From Stemphylium vesicarium (Eukaryota; Ascomycota; Dothideomycetes; Pleosporales; Pleosporaceae): DNA of 64,000 bases. A program made the translations under genes and the position numbers. How positions within the stretch are numbered: the stretch's first letter is position 1; each line of letters begins with the position of its first letter. Below, piece after piece: positions 54,333-64,000 of the stretch. The notes under the pieces are model-generated. The model did not search any database and was not told where the DNA came from. It was given only the letters and a program-made list of their open reading frames with translations. The DNA is taken from NCBI GenBank assembly GCA_004380135.1, contig QXCR01000115.1, positions 30,786 to 94,785 of the forward strand. Direction: 5' to 3'.

Positions 54333-54413
54333 TGTGAGTTCGAGGATGAGAGTAGTGGGCCAGAACTTGATTTGAAGGAAGAGGAGAGGGGAAAGAGAGG
54401 AGAAGATGAGGGT

Positions 54414-54443
54414 TTCTTCTTCTTCTTCTTCTTCTTCTTCTTC
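54414..54443. repeat. (TTC)n microsatellite
   Basis: Ten perfect TTC units directly downstream of the Arb2-domain gene. Confidence 0.95.
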
Positions 54444-54592
54444 AACAATAGTCTGTCTCGAATCTCAACTCGGCCCCTCGCTATTTTCTCTCGACCGAGT
54501 CAATCCACCTTTTATCCATGAACCTTGATCGTATGCGTCTAGCTGACCATTTTCTTCTTTTAACGGTTCAGGATCTGTACTTACTAAATAAT

Positions 54593-54596
<4 letters not shown>

Positions 54597-54646
<50 letters not shown>
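54597..54646. repeat. (AC)n microsatellite
   Basis: About 25 perfect AC units; preceded by ATACAT-type variants. Confidence 0.95.
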
Positions 54647-54649
<3 letters not shown>

Positions 54650-55162
54650 AGCCTACCTCAACCCCCCACTCATCTACAGTAGAACGTTTCGATCAAGGAG
54701 TCCCAGAAAAGCGAACATGATATACCAAAGAGAAAAGAAAAACCAATCACAACCTCAATGATTTGGATAAGTGACTGATTGTCCATGCAGATATTACGTT
54801 TCCATACCACCAAGCATAATTCAAGCTCAAGTTCAAGCAGATGACCGCACCAGTAAATTCCCTAGCCTCTACACAACCAAGCAGAAGCAGATGGATGCAC
54901 TCTCGATAACCACAACCCCCCCTTTTTCTGTTCAGATTCCCAAATCTCTGAGCACATAAGCTCGATAACGAATCTAACTTATGCGGTTTGTGATGTGGAA
55001 ATGTCAAAAACCATGCACCTTGGAAAAAAAAAGAAGAAGAGTGGGAGAAGAAGGACGACAAACGAAAAAAAAAGGGCTACTACGCTTGTTACAGATAATG
55101 TAAATGTCTCCAGTTAATATGCACACAGCCCAAACGACGAGCGAGTTCATCGATGTGCTCTT

Positions 55163-56795
55163 TCAATCCCGCTTATCGTTGTCTTCAGGTCGGGGCTCGG
55201 TACTCAACTGCGCAAGAACACATTAGTCCACAACAAATGTCTAAAACTGCAGAAAAAGCGCATACCTGATTCCCATTATAGAACGACGGCGACTCTCTCG
55301 CCCGCTGATCCGCCAGCGTCCTAACCCTCATACCAGGCTGTTGCCCACCACCCGCCGTAGCACCATCAAGCACAGGATCATGACCGGGCTGAACATCAGC
55401 ACCCGGTCTCTGCCCCCCGATAACCCTTCCGCCGGCCGCGAGTTCCGTCCTACGCTCCTGATGCTGCTGCACGTCCGCGGCAGCCGCAGCACCATAGCCA
55501 ATCACAGACCCAATCGTACTACCCACGAACCCGACGGTACTCGACAGCAGCCCAAACGCGCCGCCGACTAGCCCCGTCGCTGCGCCTACAACACCGCTGC
55601 CATCGCCGCCGGAATACGCTTCCGTGTACCCCTTCACCGGCACGAGGATCAGTGTTGCGCTAGGCGCGAGATCAATGTCGCCCAGGCTTTTACTTTCGTC
55701 GCCGGCGGAGAGTTCGCGGCTCGGGTGTGGAGCGAGTATGTGGCGGAAATAGTACGGGGGGAGAGCCTTGTGGTTGATGTTTTCGTCTGACTGGGCTAGT
55801 TTGGAGAATTCGGCGTCGACCCAGGTGCGTACCGCGTCTTGGAGTGTGGCGTCGCGCGCGAAGGTGGAGCGAATGGTTCGGCCGTCGAAGAGGCGGACGT
55901 TTAGGCTGACTGTCTTTGCTTGGGAGCGCTTGGAGGAGGAGGAGGTGGTGGTGGTTGTGGGCGGCTGTGGTGAAGTGGATGACTGTGCGTTTCGCTCTCT
56001 TTCTCGATCTGCTCGTCGGATTTCTGCTTCGGCTTTTCGCGCTGCTTTGTCGGCTTCTATGCGCGCTTTTACGCGGGCTAGTTCTTCTGCGTCTTCTCGC
56101 TTCTTCTTCCGCAGCGCATCGCGCGCTTCTTGTTGTGCCTTGCTGGCCGATGCTGAGGAGGTACTAGGCTTCGATGCTGGGGCCGGGGTCGCCCTTTGCT
56201 TGCCTTTTGTATTCGACGGAGGTGTGGGCACTGCTGGTGTGGGTATCGATGGTTCGCTGGTCCCATACAAATCATCTTCCGCTGCTGTGTTCGTCTGGGG
56301 TGGTGACGTTGGCGCTACGCTGGAGCCTGGGATGGGGTTGGCTCCAAGCACTTTCCTGACTGAATTGATAAAGTCATTCTTGCTGACATTACTCTTTAAT
56401 TGCACTTGTAGTTGCCCGTTGTTAATGACGACAAAGGTTGGTGTTTGCGAGAGGTCGGAGAAGGCGGCTAGGAACCCGGCCTCGGTGGAGCCAGCTTCGA
56501 GACGTAGTAGGATAGCTTTCTGGGCGAGGAGGCTCGATAACTGTACGACGTGTCAGCGCGGGCAAGAATGATTAGTCAGGACCGTCTCCCTGAGAGATTC
56601 TTCATACCCATCCACTCGCCAGCCATTCCTCTTCCCATTCCTTGCTCGTCGCGCCGCCGTCTAGATGCATGGTCAGTCTGTCTCCACATTCCGAAGTCGA
56701 TGGTGGCGGTCCTTACCTCGCACAAAGCAGGCGACGAGCTTTTGTTCCTGGATAGCAAGCGCGATGCCGCTCTGCAAGCTGCCTTGGTGGAACAT
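55163..56795 (-). CDS. UBX-domain protein, UBXN4/erasin-like (483 aa)
   Basis: Four exons on the minus strand, 56717-56795, 56608-56660, 55266-56540 and 55163-55207, total 483 residues. The N-terminal thioredoxin-like (UAS) part begins MFHQGSLQSGIALAIQEQKL, followed by ATSKEWEEEWLASGW, LRLEAGSTEAGFLAAF and TPTFVVINNGQLQVQ, as in UBXN4-like proteins. A Ser/Pro-rich linker, a charged coiled coil (KKKREDAEELARVKARIEAD) and a UBX domain (SLNVRLFDGRTIRSTF to ATLILVPVKGYTEAY) follow. Next is a Gly/Ala/Val-rich amphipathic or membrane-inserting stretch (GLVGGAFGLLSSTVGFVG), probably the ER hairpin. The last exon (LSTEPRPEDNDKRD) is short but in frame. The protein would recruit the AAA-ATPase Cdc48/p97 for ER-associated degradation. 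Confidence 0.87.
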
Positions 56796-57343
56796 GTTTG
56801 CGACGAATTGGCGGTTGGGGGATGGGTGTTCGCGGGGGAAAGCTTGGGGACGGACGGTGGAACCAGGATGTGTGCCTGAGCTACCGCGGGGAATTAATCT
56901 ATAACACGGGCGGTACGTACCGAGGCCAAGTTCTAGCCTCGTCCACAGGGCCATGCCTTTTCTCGGCTTCGCACCTCATTTTGCACGACAATTTGCTTTT
57001 GTCAAAGGGGAAAAATCATGCAATAAACAGTTCTATCGGAAATGCTAAACCCAGTTCCTATGATTCCTCCACGCCCAAGAAGAGTAATGCAGCAGAAAGC
57101 CAATGCTAGACTCCTGATAATCAACTGCAGCGTATTAAAAGATGCTGCAAAGCAAATGCTATTCGTGTAAATGGACGCATATGCTGGCATGTCCACCCTG
57201 GCCTTCCTGTTGGTATCCAGTTGATATCACTCCCATCCGTTATCCTGAACCAAGTCGCAAACGTCATCTGCGCACGTATTCAAGCTCTTGGCCCATTGTC
57301 AATTACACCAAAACATGCCCCAACTCCACCTTGCCTTTGTGAT
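56796..57343. other. intergenic region
   Basis: Upstream of the UBX gene and 3' flank of the Rac1 gene. No gene is seen. Confidence 0.6.
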
Positions 57344-58220
<877 letters not shown>

Positions 58221-59219
58221 TGTGCTCGTACTATGTGCGTCGTCTGATTAGAGTTGGACACGACTTCGGGGACCCTGCTCGGCGGAGGCAATGGGGCGGC
58301 TTCGGGGGAGCGAGAAGCGAAGGGCCGAGTTCTGAGACCCTGCAAAGTAATGGGTCAGGCGATGTAATGAGGCGCGGTGGAGGAGTGTAGGACGCACCGT
58401 TGGGACAGCTCAACAACTTCCGGGTAGCTTCTGGCGGGAGCTATCTGCAGCGTAGGGGGGCGTTTTATCGCTTGGCGGCGGCGGGTCAAGAAGCGAGCTC
58501 GAAAGCTGGATGATATGCAGGCCAGCGAGTCGAACCAGCCCGGACCACTGACGGGAGACTTTAGGGCGGGGTCCGAGTCGTGGAATAGCGGCAAATATGC
58601 GCGTCGGGTGCAGCAGTGCAGCAGTGCAGCAGTAACAACAAAACAACAGTATACTCGGAGCGTGTGAGAGGAGACAGAACCAGAGACTGAGTAAAGACAC
58701 GGGTCAAGCCTGTGGTATTTGGTTAAGCCCAGCAGGCGCCCATGGTCGTGAAACCCATTTGCGACACGCTGCAGAAGACGCTTTTACCGCGTCTGATAGG
58801 TCCCCATGCAAAAGTGCCACCGACGCAGGCACAATCTTGTCGCATGGAGCCACAACAGCTACACCTTCCATCGTCACCTAGTGCTGTGATTCGCCTGCAG
58901 CTGCATATTTCTTCTCGCCAGCGTGACCGTGCGGCAACATCATTAGCTCTGCTAACCTGAACGTTGTGTGAAGACTACATTAGCATGCGCCGACTCTAGC
59001 TCCCCGGCAAATCACCCTCGATATCTCATGTGTGCTCGTAACCATGCGCGTGTGGCGTGGCGTGGCGTGTGAGGCTTGGTTTTAGCCACCGTCTCGACAC
59101 CGTCGCTATTGTTTCTAATCCCCGCAGCAATCACACCGCAACAACATGTAGGACACGAATGCCACTTTTCTAATCATAGTGCACGTGTTCTGTATTACTT
59201 GGGTATCTCGACGCTCAAA
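58221..59219. other. intergenic region
   Basis: About 1 kb with the Rac1 promoter and leader and the 3' flank of the Cms1 gene; several short plus- and minus-strand frames were judged to be chance. A GCAGCAGTGCA triplet repeat is at about 58600-58633. Confidence 0.55.
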
Positions 59220-60151
59220 TTAGTAGAATAGGAACAGCCCATCCCCTCCTTGCTTGTCCTCTCCGACCAGCTCCTTCCGCAAGAGCAGCCTGATCACAGC
59301 CTCGTGCAGATCTTTCATATCGAGAATACCGCGCTTTTTCTGGTCAATGTACGAAACATCAATCACCACCCGCTTCAAGTTTGCCGTCGAAAGTGCCCCA
59401 TCCTCGAGCAATGCGACTAGTCTGTCGGGAGTCCCAACTCCATAGTCGATCCTGTTCAAGCATTAGTTCAAGAAGATGAATCGACACAGAATCTACTCAC
59501 TTGCTCTTCTTTAGATGCGCTACCTGATCTGGCAGCTTGAGATGCTTTGCGAACAACTTGGCGACGTTGGGATTCTTGATTCCCTGTTTAGGCAGACCAG
59601 CCTTGAGCGATCGGCAGACATCGGCGGCTCGGATTCCAGATACCGTCACGACCATCGTGTGCGGCGCTCCATGGGGCTTTGATGCTGTCGGCTCCAGCGC
59701 ACCTGCCTGCTTCTTGAGGAAAGCCGATAGATTATCTGTAGTTCGTGGTTCGCTCCAGCTGGTGCTGTCTTGCACGGTGCGAGCTGAAAATTGTCAACTT
59801 TATTCTTCCAAACTCGAATTTTCACCTACCAGAGATGAACTTGTCTTCCAGCTCTACGCTGCTCAGCTCCTTCCCATAGAGCCGCGTTCGCGCGTTGACG
59901 TAGTCTGCCAGCAGCTGGCCATCCATGCGCTCAAACGAGTGGTTCACGCCCAACTGCTGGTCTAGATCATCCTCGTCAATCTCCTTTGCCCTTTGCTTCT
60001 TCTTTTCTTTCCGTTTGGCCTTCTTCGCAGCCTTCTTGCTGTCCTTGCTTGCCTCGGGCTCAGCTTCTCTCTTCCTCTTCTTCGACGACGCGTCGATATC
60101 AAACTGCGCCTCGATCAGGGGTACGCCTCCTTCCGACTCTGAATCTGACAT
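59220..60151 (-). CDS. CMS1: Cms1-like ribosome biogenesis protein (278 aa)
   Basis: Three exons on the minus strand, 59830-60151, 59501-59783 and 59220-59451, encode 278 residues. The N-terminus is Ser/Glu-rich (MSDSESEGG) and is followed by a strongly basic Lys stretch (KKAAKKAKRKEKKKQRAK), a likely nuclear/nucleolar localisation signal. The core matches Cms1: DYVNARTRLYGKELSSVEL, MVVTVSGIRAADVCRSLK, KLFAKHLKLPDQVAHLKKSK, IDYGVGTPDRLVALLEDGAL and LKRVVIDVSYIDQKKRGI, which is a DEAD-box-like RecA fold without the usual helicase ATP motifs. Yeast Cms1 associates with 90S pre-ribosomes. It is divergent from the CENP-T gene, 198 bp between starts. Confidence 0.9.
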
Positions 60152-60349
60152 GATGTGGGTAGTGTTTTGTGTGAAGAGCGCGGCCCTCAAGTTCGTGCAA
60201 CAAAAAAAGTTACAGAGGATTAAGGTTATCGATAGTCTAGCTTTTCTGGGACTAGGGTGCTGCACGCTGGAGAAGTCGCGTCCAAGCGACGCGTTTCCCT
60301 GACGTCTATTCACACCCGACTAGACGCCGCTGGATGCTGCAATTGTACA

Positions 60350-62152
60350 ATGGCCGAGTCTGCGCGCAAGAAGCAGCGCCCTTCGCCAAAGAGCGATGCG
60401 CAGGCAACGCCCAACAATAATGCGACGCTCCAGCTCATAACCCCGTTCCGCCGCGCCGTCAGCGCGGGCCCCACTCCAGGAAGCAGACGGACACCAATTG
60501 TACGGACACCAGGGACCATACGAACACCTCGAGGCGGACCAGCGACGCGGCCTCTCCCATCGCGACGAGTTGCGCCCACGACCCCTCATGCGATAAGGGC
60601 GTTGAGGGAACGGGCCAATGCGGCCAGAACGCCGGGCAACAACCGGAGAAGAAGCGGGCGTGTTCAGAGAGAGACACCGCGCGATCTGCTGCGTGATCTA
60701 AGCAGAGGTATTATCTTTCCATTTATTTTTATACGCCTAGCTAAAAACAACATGCAGCACTTGCCCGCGACAGTCAGCCAGTCGAACCCTCCCCGCAGAT
60801 CCTGCCCCAACGACCACGGCATTCAGCCCTTGACCTTCCCGATGTTGAAGATGGCCCACACGTGGCTGCGCCCCGACTCTCCATGCCGCTCGAGAACATG
60901 TACGACGATGAGGATAGCTTCCACAGCGCCCCGCCACGGCAGTCGCTACTACCAGATCTACCCGACGACGTCGATGGAGGGACCGTACAATCTCTCGAAT
61001 TTGGAAGACGGGCCATAAGCGAAGATCCACGCTTCATGTATGGAGGGAGGCAGAGCGAGAGATTTGGAGATTTAAGTGAACTCGGCGCCGTGGAGGAGGA
61101 GGAATACGAGGTGGATGGAACGTTTATCAACCGACGTGCAGAAGGATTGCTTGATCAAGCCATTGAGGATGCCATGGATGGCGACGACACGACCATACAA
61201 GCATTGACTGGCCGAAGAGATGGACGCATGAGTGATGCGAATTTGGGCGTGTTTGGTCATGGAGAGGACGACACCGAAGAGCCAACTTTCCGCTTCATGA
61301 TACCCGATCGTATCCGTGTGCCACGAGAAGAACCACGAGAAGAGCGGGAAGATGAGGAAGACAACAATCCAGATGGTGAGCCCACAGAGTTGCCAGACGA
61401 CACAGAATTACCAGATGGCGACGACGAAGACATGACCGCAGCGCTAGACCGTGACGATCCCACTCAAGACGACGGCATGCTAGGCTGGGAGTCGGATCCC
61501 CCCGACGACGCCGACGACGACGCCGAACTAGCAGCCTACCGCGAAGAAGAATCAGCCATAGACCGCAGCCTCCAAACAAAATCCCCTGAGCGTCCAGCCG
61601 CAGAACACCTAAAAGCAGGCGGCCGAAAACCAAAGCAATACATGGTTTCTGAGCACGGCGTCGATTACCCTTCGTTCCCCGCCGCGCCCGTCAAGAAGCT
61701 CGCGCTCGGCTTCATGAAATCCCAAGGCAGCAAAGCGCAGCTGAGCAAAGAAACGCTTGATGCGCTTGTCCGCACCACGAATGATTTCTTCGAGCAGATT
61801 AGTGGCGATCTTGCGGCGTATGCGCTACATGGTGGACGGAAAGTTATTGAGGAGAGCGATGTTATTGCGCTTATGAAGAGGTATGTTTGTTTATTTTATT
61901 TTACATCTTAAATCTTGTTGTACAAAAGGTGTCTGGTCTGGTTTTGTTTGTTCCATTTTTTTTTTAAACTGACATGGTATCAGAACCCGCAAGACAACGG
62001 ATAACAGTACATCGTTTTCGCTCGCGCAGAAGATGCTTCCGAGGGAATTACTCCAGCTGCTGCGCATGGAGCCCCCGGTCAAGTTCAAAAGCCAAAAGCG
62101 GAAGCGGGTGGCTCCTGGCCTGGAAGAAGATGATGATGACGATGGGGACTGA
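60350..62152 (+). CDS. inner kinetochore protein CENP-T (549 aa)
   Basis: Three exons, 60350-60707, 60758-61880 and 61984-62152, give 549 residues. The N-terminus is basic and contains several TP sites (ITPFRRAVSAGPTPGSRR, RTPIVRTPGTIRTP), as expected of the part that binds the Ndc80 complex after Cdk phosphorylation. A long acidic, disordered middle follows. The C-terminal histone fold is clear: PVKKLALGFMKSQGSKAQLS, DALVRTTNDFFEQISGDLAA, GRKVIEESDVIALMKR, and over the last splice SLAQKMLPRELLQLLRM. The end is a Lys/Arg-rich and Asp-rich tail. CENP-T with CENP-W binds centromeric DNA. The stop lies only 15 nt from the stop of the convergent Shy1 gene. Confidence 0.92.
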
Positions 62153-62167
62153 AACAGGGGGTCTTTT

Positions 62168-63401
62168 TTATGACCAGTCTACGCTCTGCCGGACTCGTCG
62201 TTGGGTGCCGGATAACGGTTTCTTGACCACCATCCAGAACATTATCGAGGTTGCGAAACTCAATGCGTACCTGCTTCAGCATTAGCTTTTTTTTTCGGAG
62301 GAGGAGCACTAGGGATAGGGTGGATGGATACGTACCAGGTGAAGATGTACTGTGTGTGGTTGTTTCGCAGGTTTACGGTTGGCGCTCTACCAATCGGTAT
62401 GCCCTTGGGGCTACGCTCATAATTCGTGAGCAAATCCGGTGCTAGTGTTCGCAGCAAAGTTAGTTTTAGATACCCCCGAACATGAATCTCACGAAATCTT
62501 CAACAAACAATCTGCCTTGGGGGATAGGAAACCAAAAAAGGGGATGTTGGGTTTGCAGTAGCAAAGTAAAAAAGAAAAAAAACTTACTCATAGTCTCCTC
62601 GACCCAAACCGGCTGACTCCCACTCCACTCCGCCATCTCGTCCACACTAGGGAAAAACCACTTGCCCGCCTCTGGCTCATTCTTGGGTGTAAAAAAGTTG
62701 CCCTTGGGCGGAATCCTCAAAAGCCCCTCAACCGTAACCTCACCCTCAGGCAACGCGCCATGCTGTTTCCGAAACCAATGCGGCCGCGCATCCTTGCTAA
62801 TCCATCCCCGACACGCGAGTATCTTATGCACATTCCCCCTCGCATCCCTCCTCTCCAGGGGCGTAACAACCGTATACCCCTCCTCACCATCCAGCATGCG
62901 CGGCCCAATCAGCATCTCCTGATCATGTCTGAGCACACCTCTTGCATACACTTTTCTGTAGTCGAAATCCGCAATGGCCGCGGGGTCGATGCGGAGAGGT
63001 AGTTCCAAGGGCGGGAAAGTCAAGCGGTCTTCGAAGCGCGCGACGAGTTCGGTTTTCCAACCTAGACGTTGCACTTGCCAGCACCCGAGGATAAAGGCTG
63101 TGACCGGGATTATGGCGAGGATTATCAGACCTGGGCCGTGTTGTTTTCCTGCTCGTGCCATTTTTGCGGGCCGGTCGAGGATCGAGACGAAGTTTGGGTC
63201 TAGCCCGGGGCCGCCGCCGACGTGTCGGGTTTGCGGGCGGAGAGGGGTGTGTGGGCGGGTGCGCGGGCATTGCGGGCGGGTGGTTGTGCTTGAGGGGAGG
63301 GTGCGGTGGTGGTGGGCGCGTGTGGTTTGAGAGAGTAGCGAGGAGGCATTTTGGGTGTAGTGTCGTCTGAAGAGGTTCAGGAAGGGATTTGGTTTCGACA
63401 T
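62168..63401 (-). CDS. SHY1: SURF1/Shy1 cytochrome c oxidase assembly protein (340 aa)
   Basis: Three exons on the minus strand, 62588-63401, 62336-62441 and 62168-62270, total 340 residues. The N-terminus is an Arg/Ser/His-rich mitochondrial presequence (MSKPNPFLNLFRRHYTQN). The first membrane segment LIILAIIPVTAFILGCWQVQRLGWK is the SURF1 signature, followed by VYARGVLRHDQEMLIGPR, GWISKDARPHW and WFFPSVDEMAEWSGSQ. The second exon supplies IPIGRAPTVNLRNNHTQYIF and the third a second membrane segment (YALSFATSIMFWMVVK). The protein assists assembly of complex IV in the mitochondrial inner membrane. The first in-frame ATG at 63401 has a good context (AAAACATGTC). A DNA transposon begins 140 bp upstream. 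Confidence 0.93.
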
Positions 63402-63540
63402 GTTTTGCGCGCGCAAGGCGTTTTGTGGTTAAAGTGACGTCCGCGGCGGGCGAGTGATGTTGTGTGTGGGGAAGTTATCGCGGAAAGTTGCAGATGGATT
63501 GCAATGTTCGGACATCCGAGCTTAGCTCCTCGATGGGGTA

Positions 63541-64000
63541 AGGTGCCCGTGCGCAGCGCGCACGGATTCGCAGCGCGCACGCCGAGCACAAGAACACTGA
63601 GATACCCACAAACTTCAACGCGTCATAACTTAACCGGTATGGCAGCTATTGACGAAGCGTTAGCAGCAATCGAATCGCGAGAGCTTGGAGATAAAATTGT
63701 TTACCAGCAATATGCTAATAAGTACAACGTATCAAGGAGTGCGTTGAGCCGGAGACACCGAGGCGTTTCACGCTCTAGAGCCGACTATACAGCCAACAAA
63801 CAGTCCCTCGCACCACATCAAGAGCTAGAGCTTGTACGATATATTACTAAGCTCACTAAGCAAGGCCTACCTCCTACGAGAGAGATGATCAGGAATTTCT
63901 CGTCAGAAGTAGCCAATCAGCAGCTCAGCGAGAGCTGGGTTACTCGCTTCATCAACCGACACGAGATCCATCTCATCTCAAAGTGGACCAGCGCCATGGA
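63541..64000 (+). mobile_element. pogo/Fot1-type DNA transposon, 5' end (right part outside window)
   Basis: The probable left border is just after a TA dinucleotide (63539-63540), which would be the target site of a Tc1/mariner-superfamily insertion. The first 100 bp are very GC-rich and hold two direct copies of GCAGCGCGCAC (63553-63563 and 63570-63580, 17 bp apart), likely transposase-binding terminal repeats. A transposase frame starts at 63639. The right end and target-site copy are not in the window, so the border is inferred. The insertion lies upstream of the Shy1 gene. Confidence 0.7.
63639..64000 (+). CDS. pogo/Fot1-type transposase, N-terminal part (cut by window edge)
   Basis: Open frame from ATG 63639 to the window end, 120 complete codons without a stop. 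The start MAAIDEALAAIESRELGDK with YQQYANKYNVSRSALSRRHRG is the psq-type helix-turn-helix of fungal pogo-like transposases, and LVRYITKLTKQGLPPTREMI plus LSESWVTRFINRHEIHL is the CENP-B-type helix-turn-helix. The DDE catalytic domain would follow outside the window. As far as visible the frame is intact, so the copy may be young or still coding. Confidence 0.85.
   Translation, partial: MAAIDEALAAIESRELGDKIVYQQYANKYNVSRSALSRRHRGVSRSRADYTANKQSLAPHQELELVRYITKLTKQGLPPTREMIRNFSSEVANQQLSESWVTRFINRHEIHLISKWTSAM

Larger units (their letters stand above)
54333..55162. other. intergenic region between convergent genes with two microsatellites
   Basis: 3' flanks of the Arb2-domain and UBX genes. It contains a (TTC)10 run at 54414-54443 and an (AC)25 run at about 54597-54646. 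No gene is seen. Confidence 0.7.

Overview
The window looks like nuclear DNA of a filamentous ascomycete, most likely a dothideomycete of the order Pleosporales. Genes sit on both strands about 2 kb apart, introns are short (about 47-115 bp, GT...AG, often with a CTAAC/CTGAC branch site), there are no operons, and the gene set is typical of Pezizomycotina (Rac1, Rsm22, CENP-T, Arb2, DUF1996, AA8-like cytochrome, small cysteine-rich secreted proteins). The order-level placement is inference from gene style only. All exon joins below were worked out by hand from splice sites and frame continuity; each spliced total was checked to be a multiple of three.

Region 1-4.2 kb: a tandem pair of six-cysteine small secreted proteins (the first cut by the window edge), a long gene-free stretch, and an 81-residue Ser/Tyr-rich protein. 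Region 4.6-17.4 kb: two-domain chromate-type transporter, DJ-1/PfpI-like protein without the nucleophilic Cys, a decayed F-box-like gene, PIG-S (GPI transamidase subunit), a beta-lactamase-fold esterase, a secreted AA8-like heme protein and a secreted DUF1996 protein. Region 19.4-27.0 kb: a nine-exon Na+/K+-ATPase-like P-type pump, then a large pseudogene whose four in-frame stops are all explained by single C-to-T changes of Gln codons.

Region 29-42 kb: threonine deaminase, an eight-cysteine small secreted protein, a hydrophilic repeat (LEA-like) protein carrying a 21-bp minisatellite, an EI24/RRT8-type membrane protein, a DHA1-type MFS transporter and a berberine-bridge-type FAD oxidase. 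Region 42.7-63.4 kb is a dense housekeeping block: Rsm22, cystinosin, FAH-fold hydrolase, a UFL1-like protein, mitochondrial uS14, Arb2-domain protein, UBXN4-like UBX protein, Rac1, Cms1, CENP-T and Shy1/Surf1. The right edge (from about 63.54 kb) is the 5' end of a pogo/Fot1-type DNA transposon inserted just upstream of the Shy1 gene.

Themes: several mitochondrial genes (Rsm22, uS14m, Shy1, threonine deaminase) and ER/ubiquitin-like quality-control genes (UFL1-like, UBXN4-like, PIG-S) lie in the window, but nothing shows they are co-regulated. The most unusual items are the UFL1-like gene in an ascomycete, the Gln-to-stop pseudogene, the Cys-less DJ-1 paralogue, the two types of cysteine-rich secreted proteins, and the transposon placed in the Shy1 upstream region. 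No rRNA, tRNA, CRISPR array or natural-product backbone gene was recognised.
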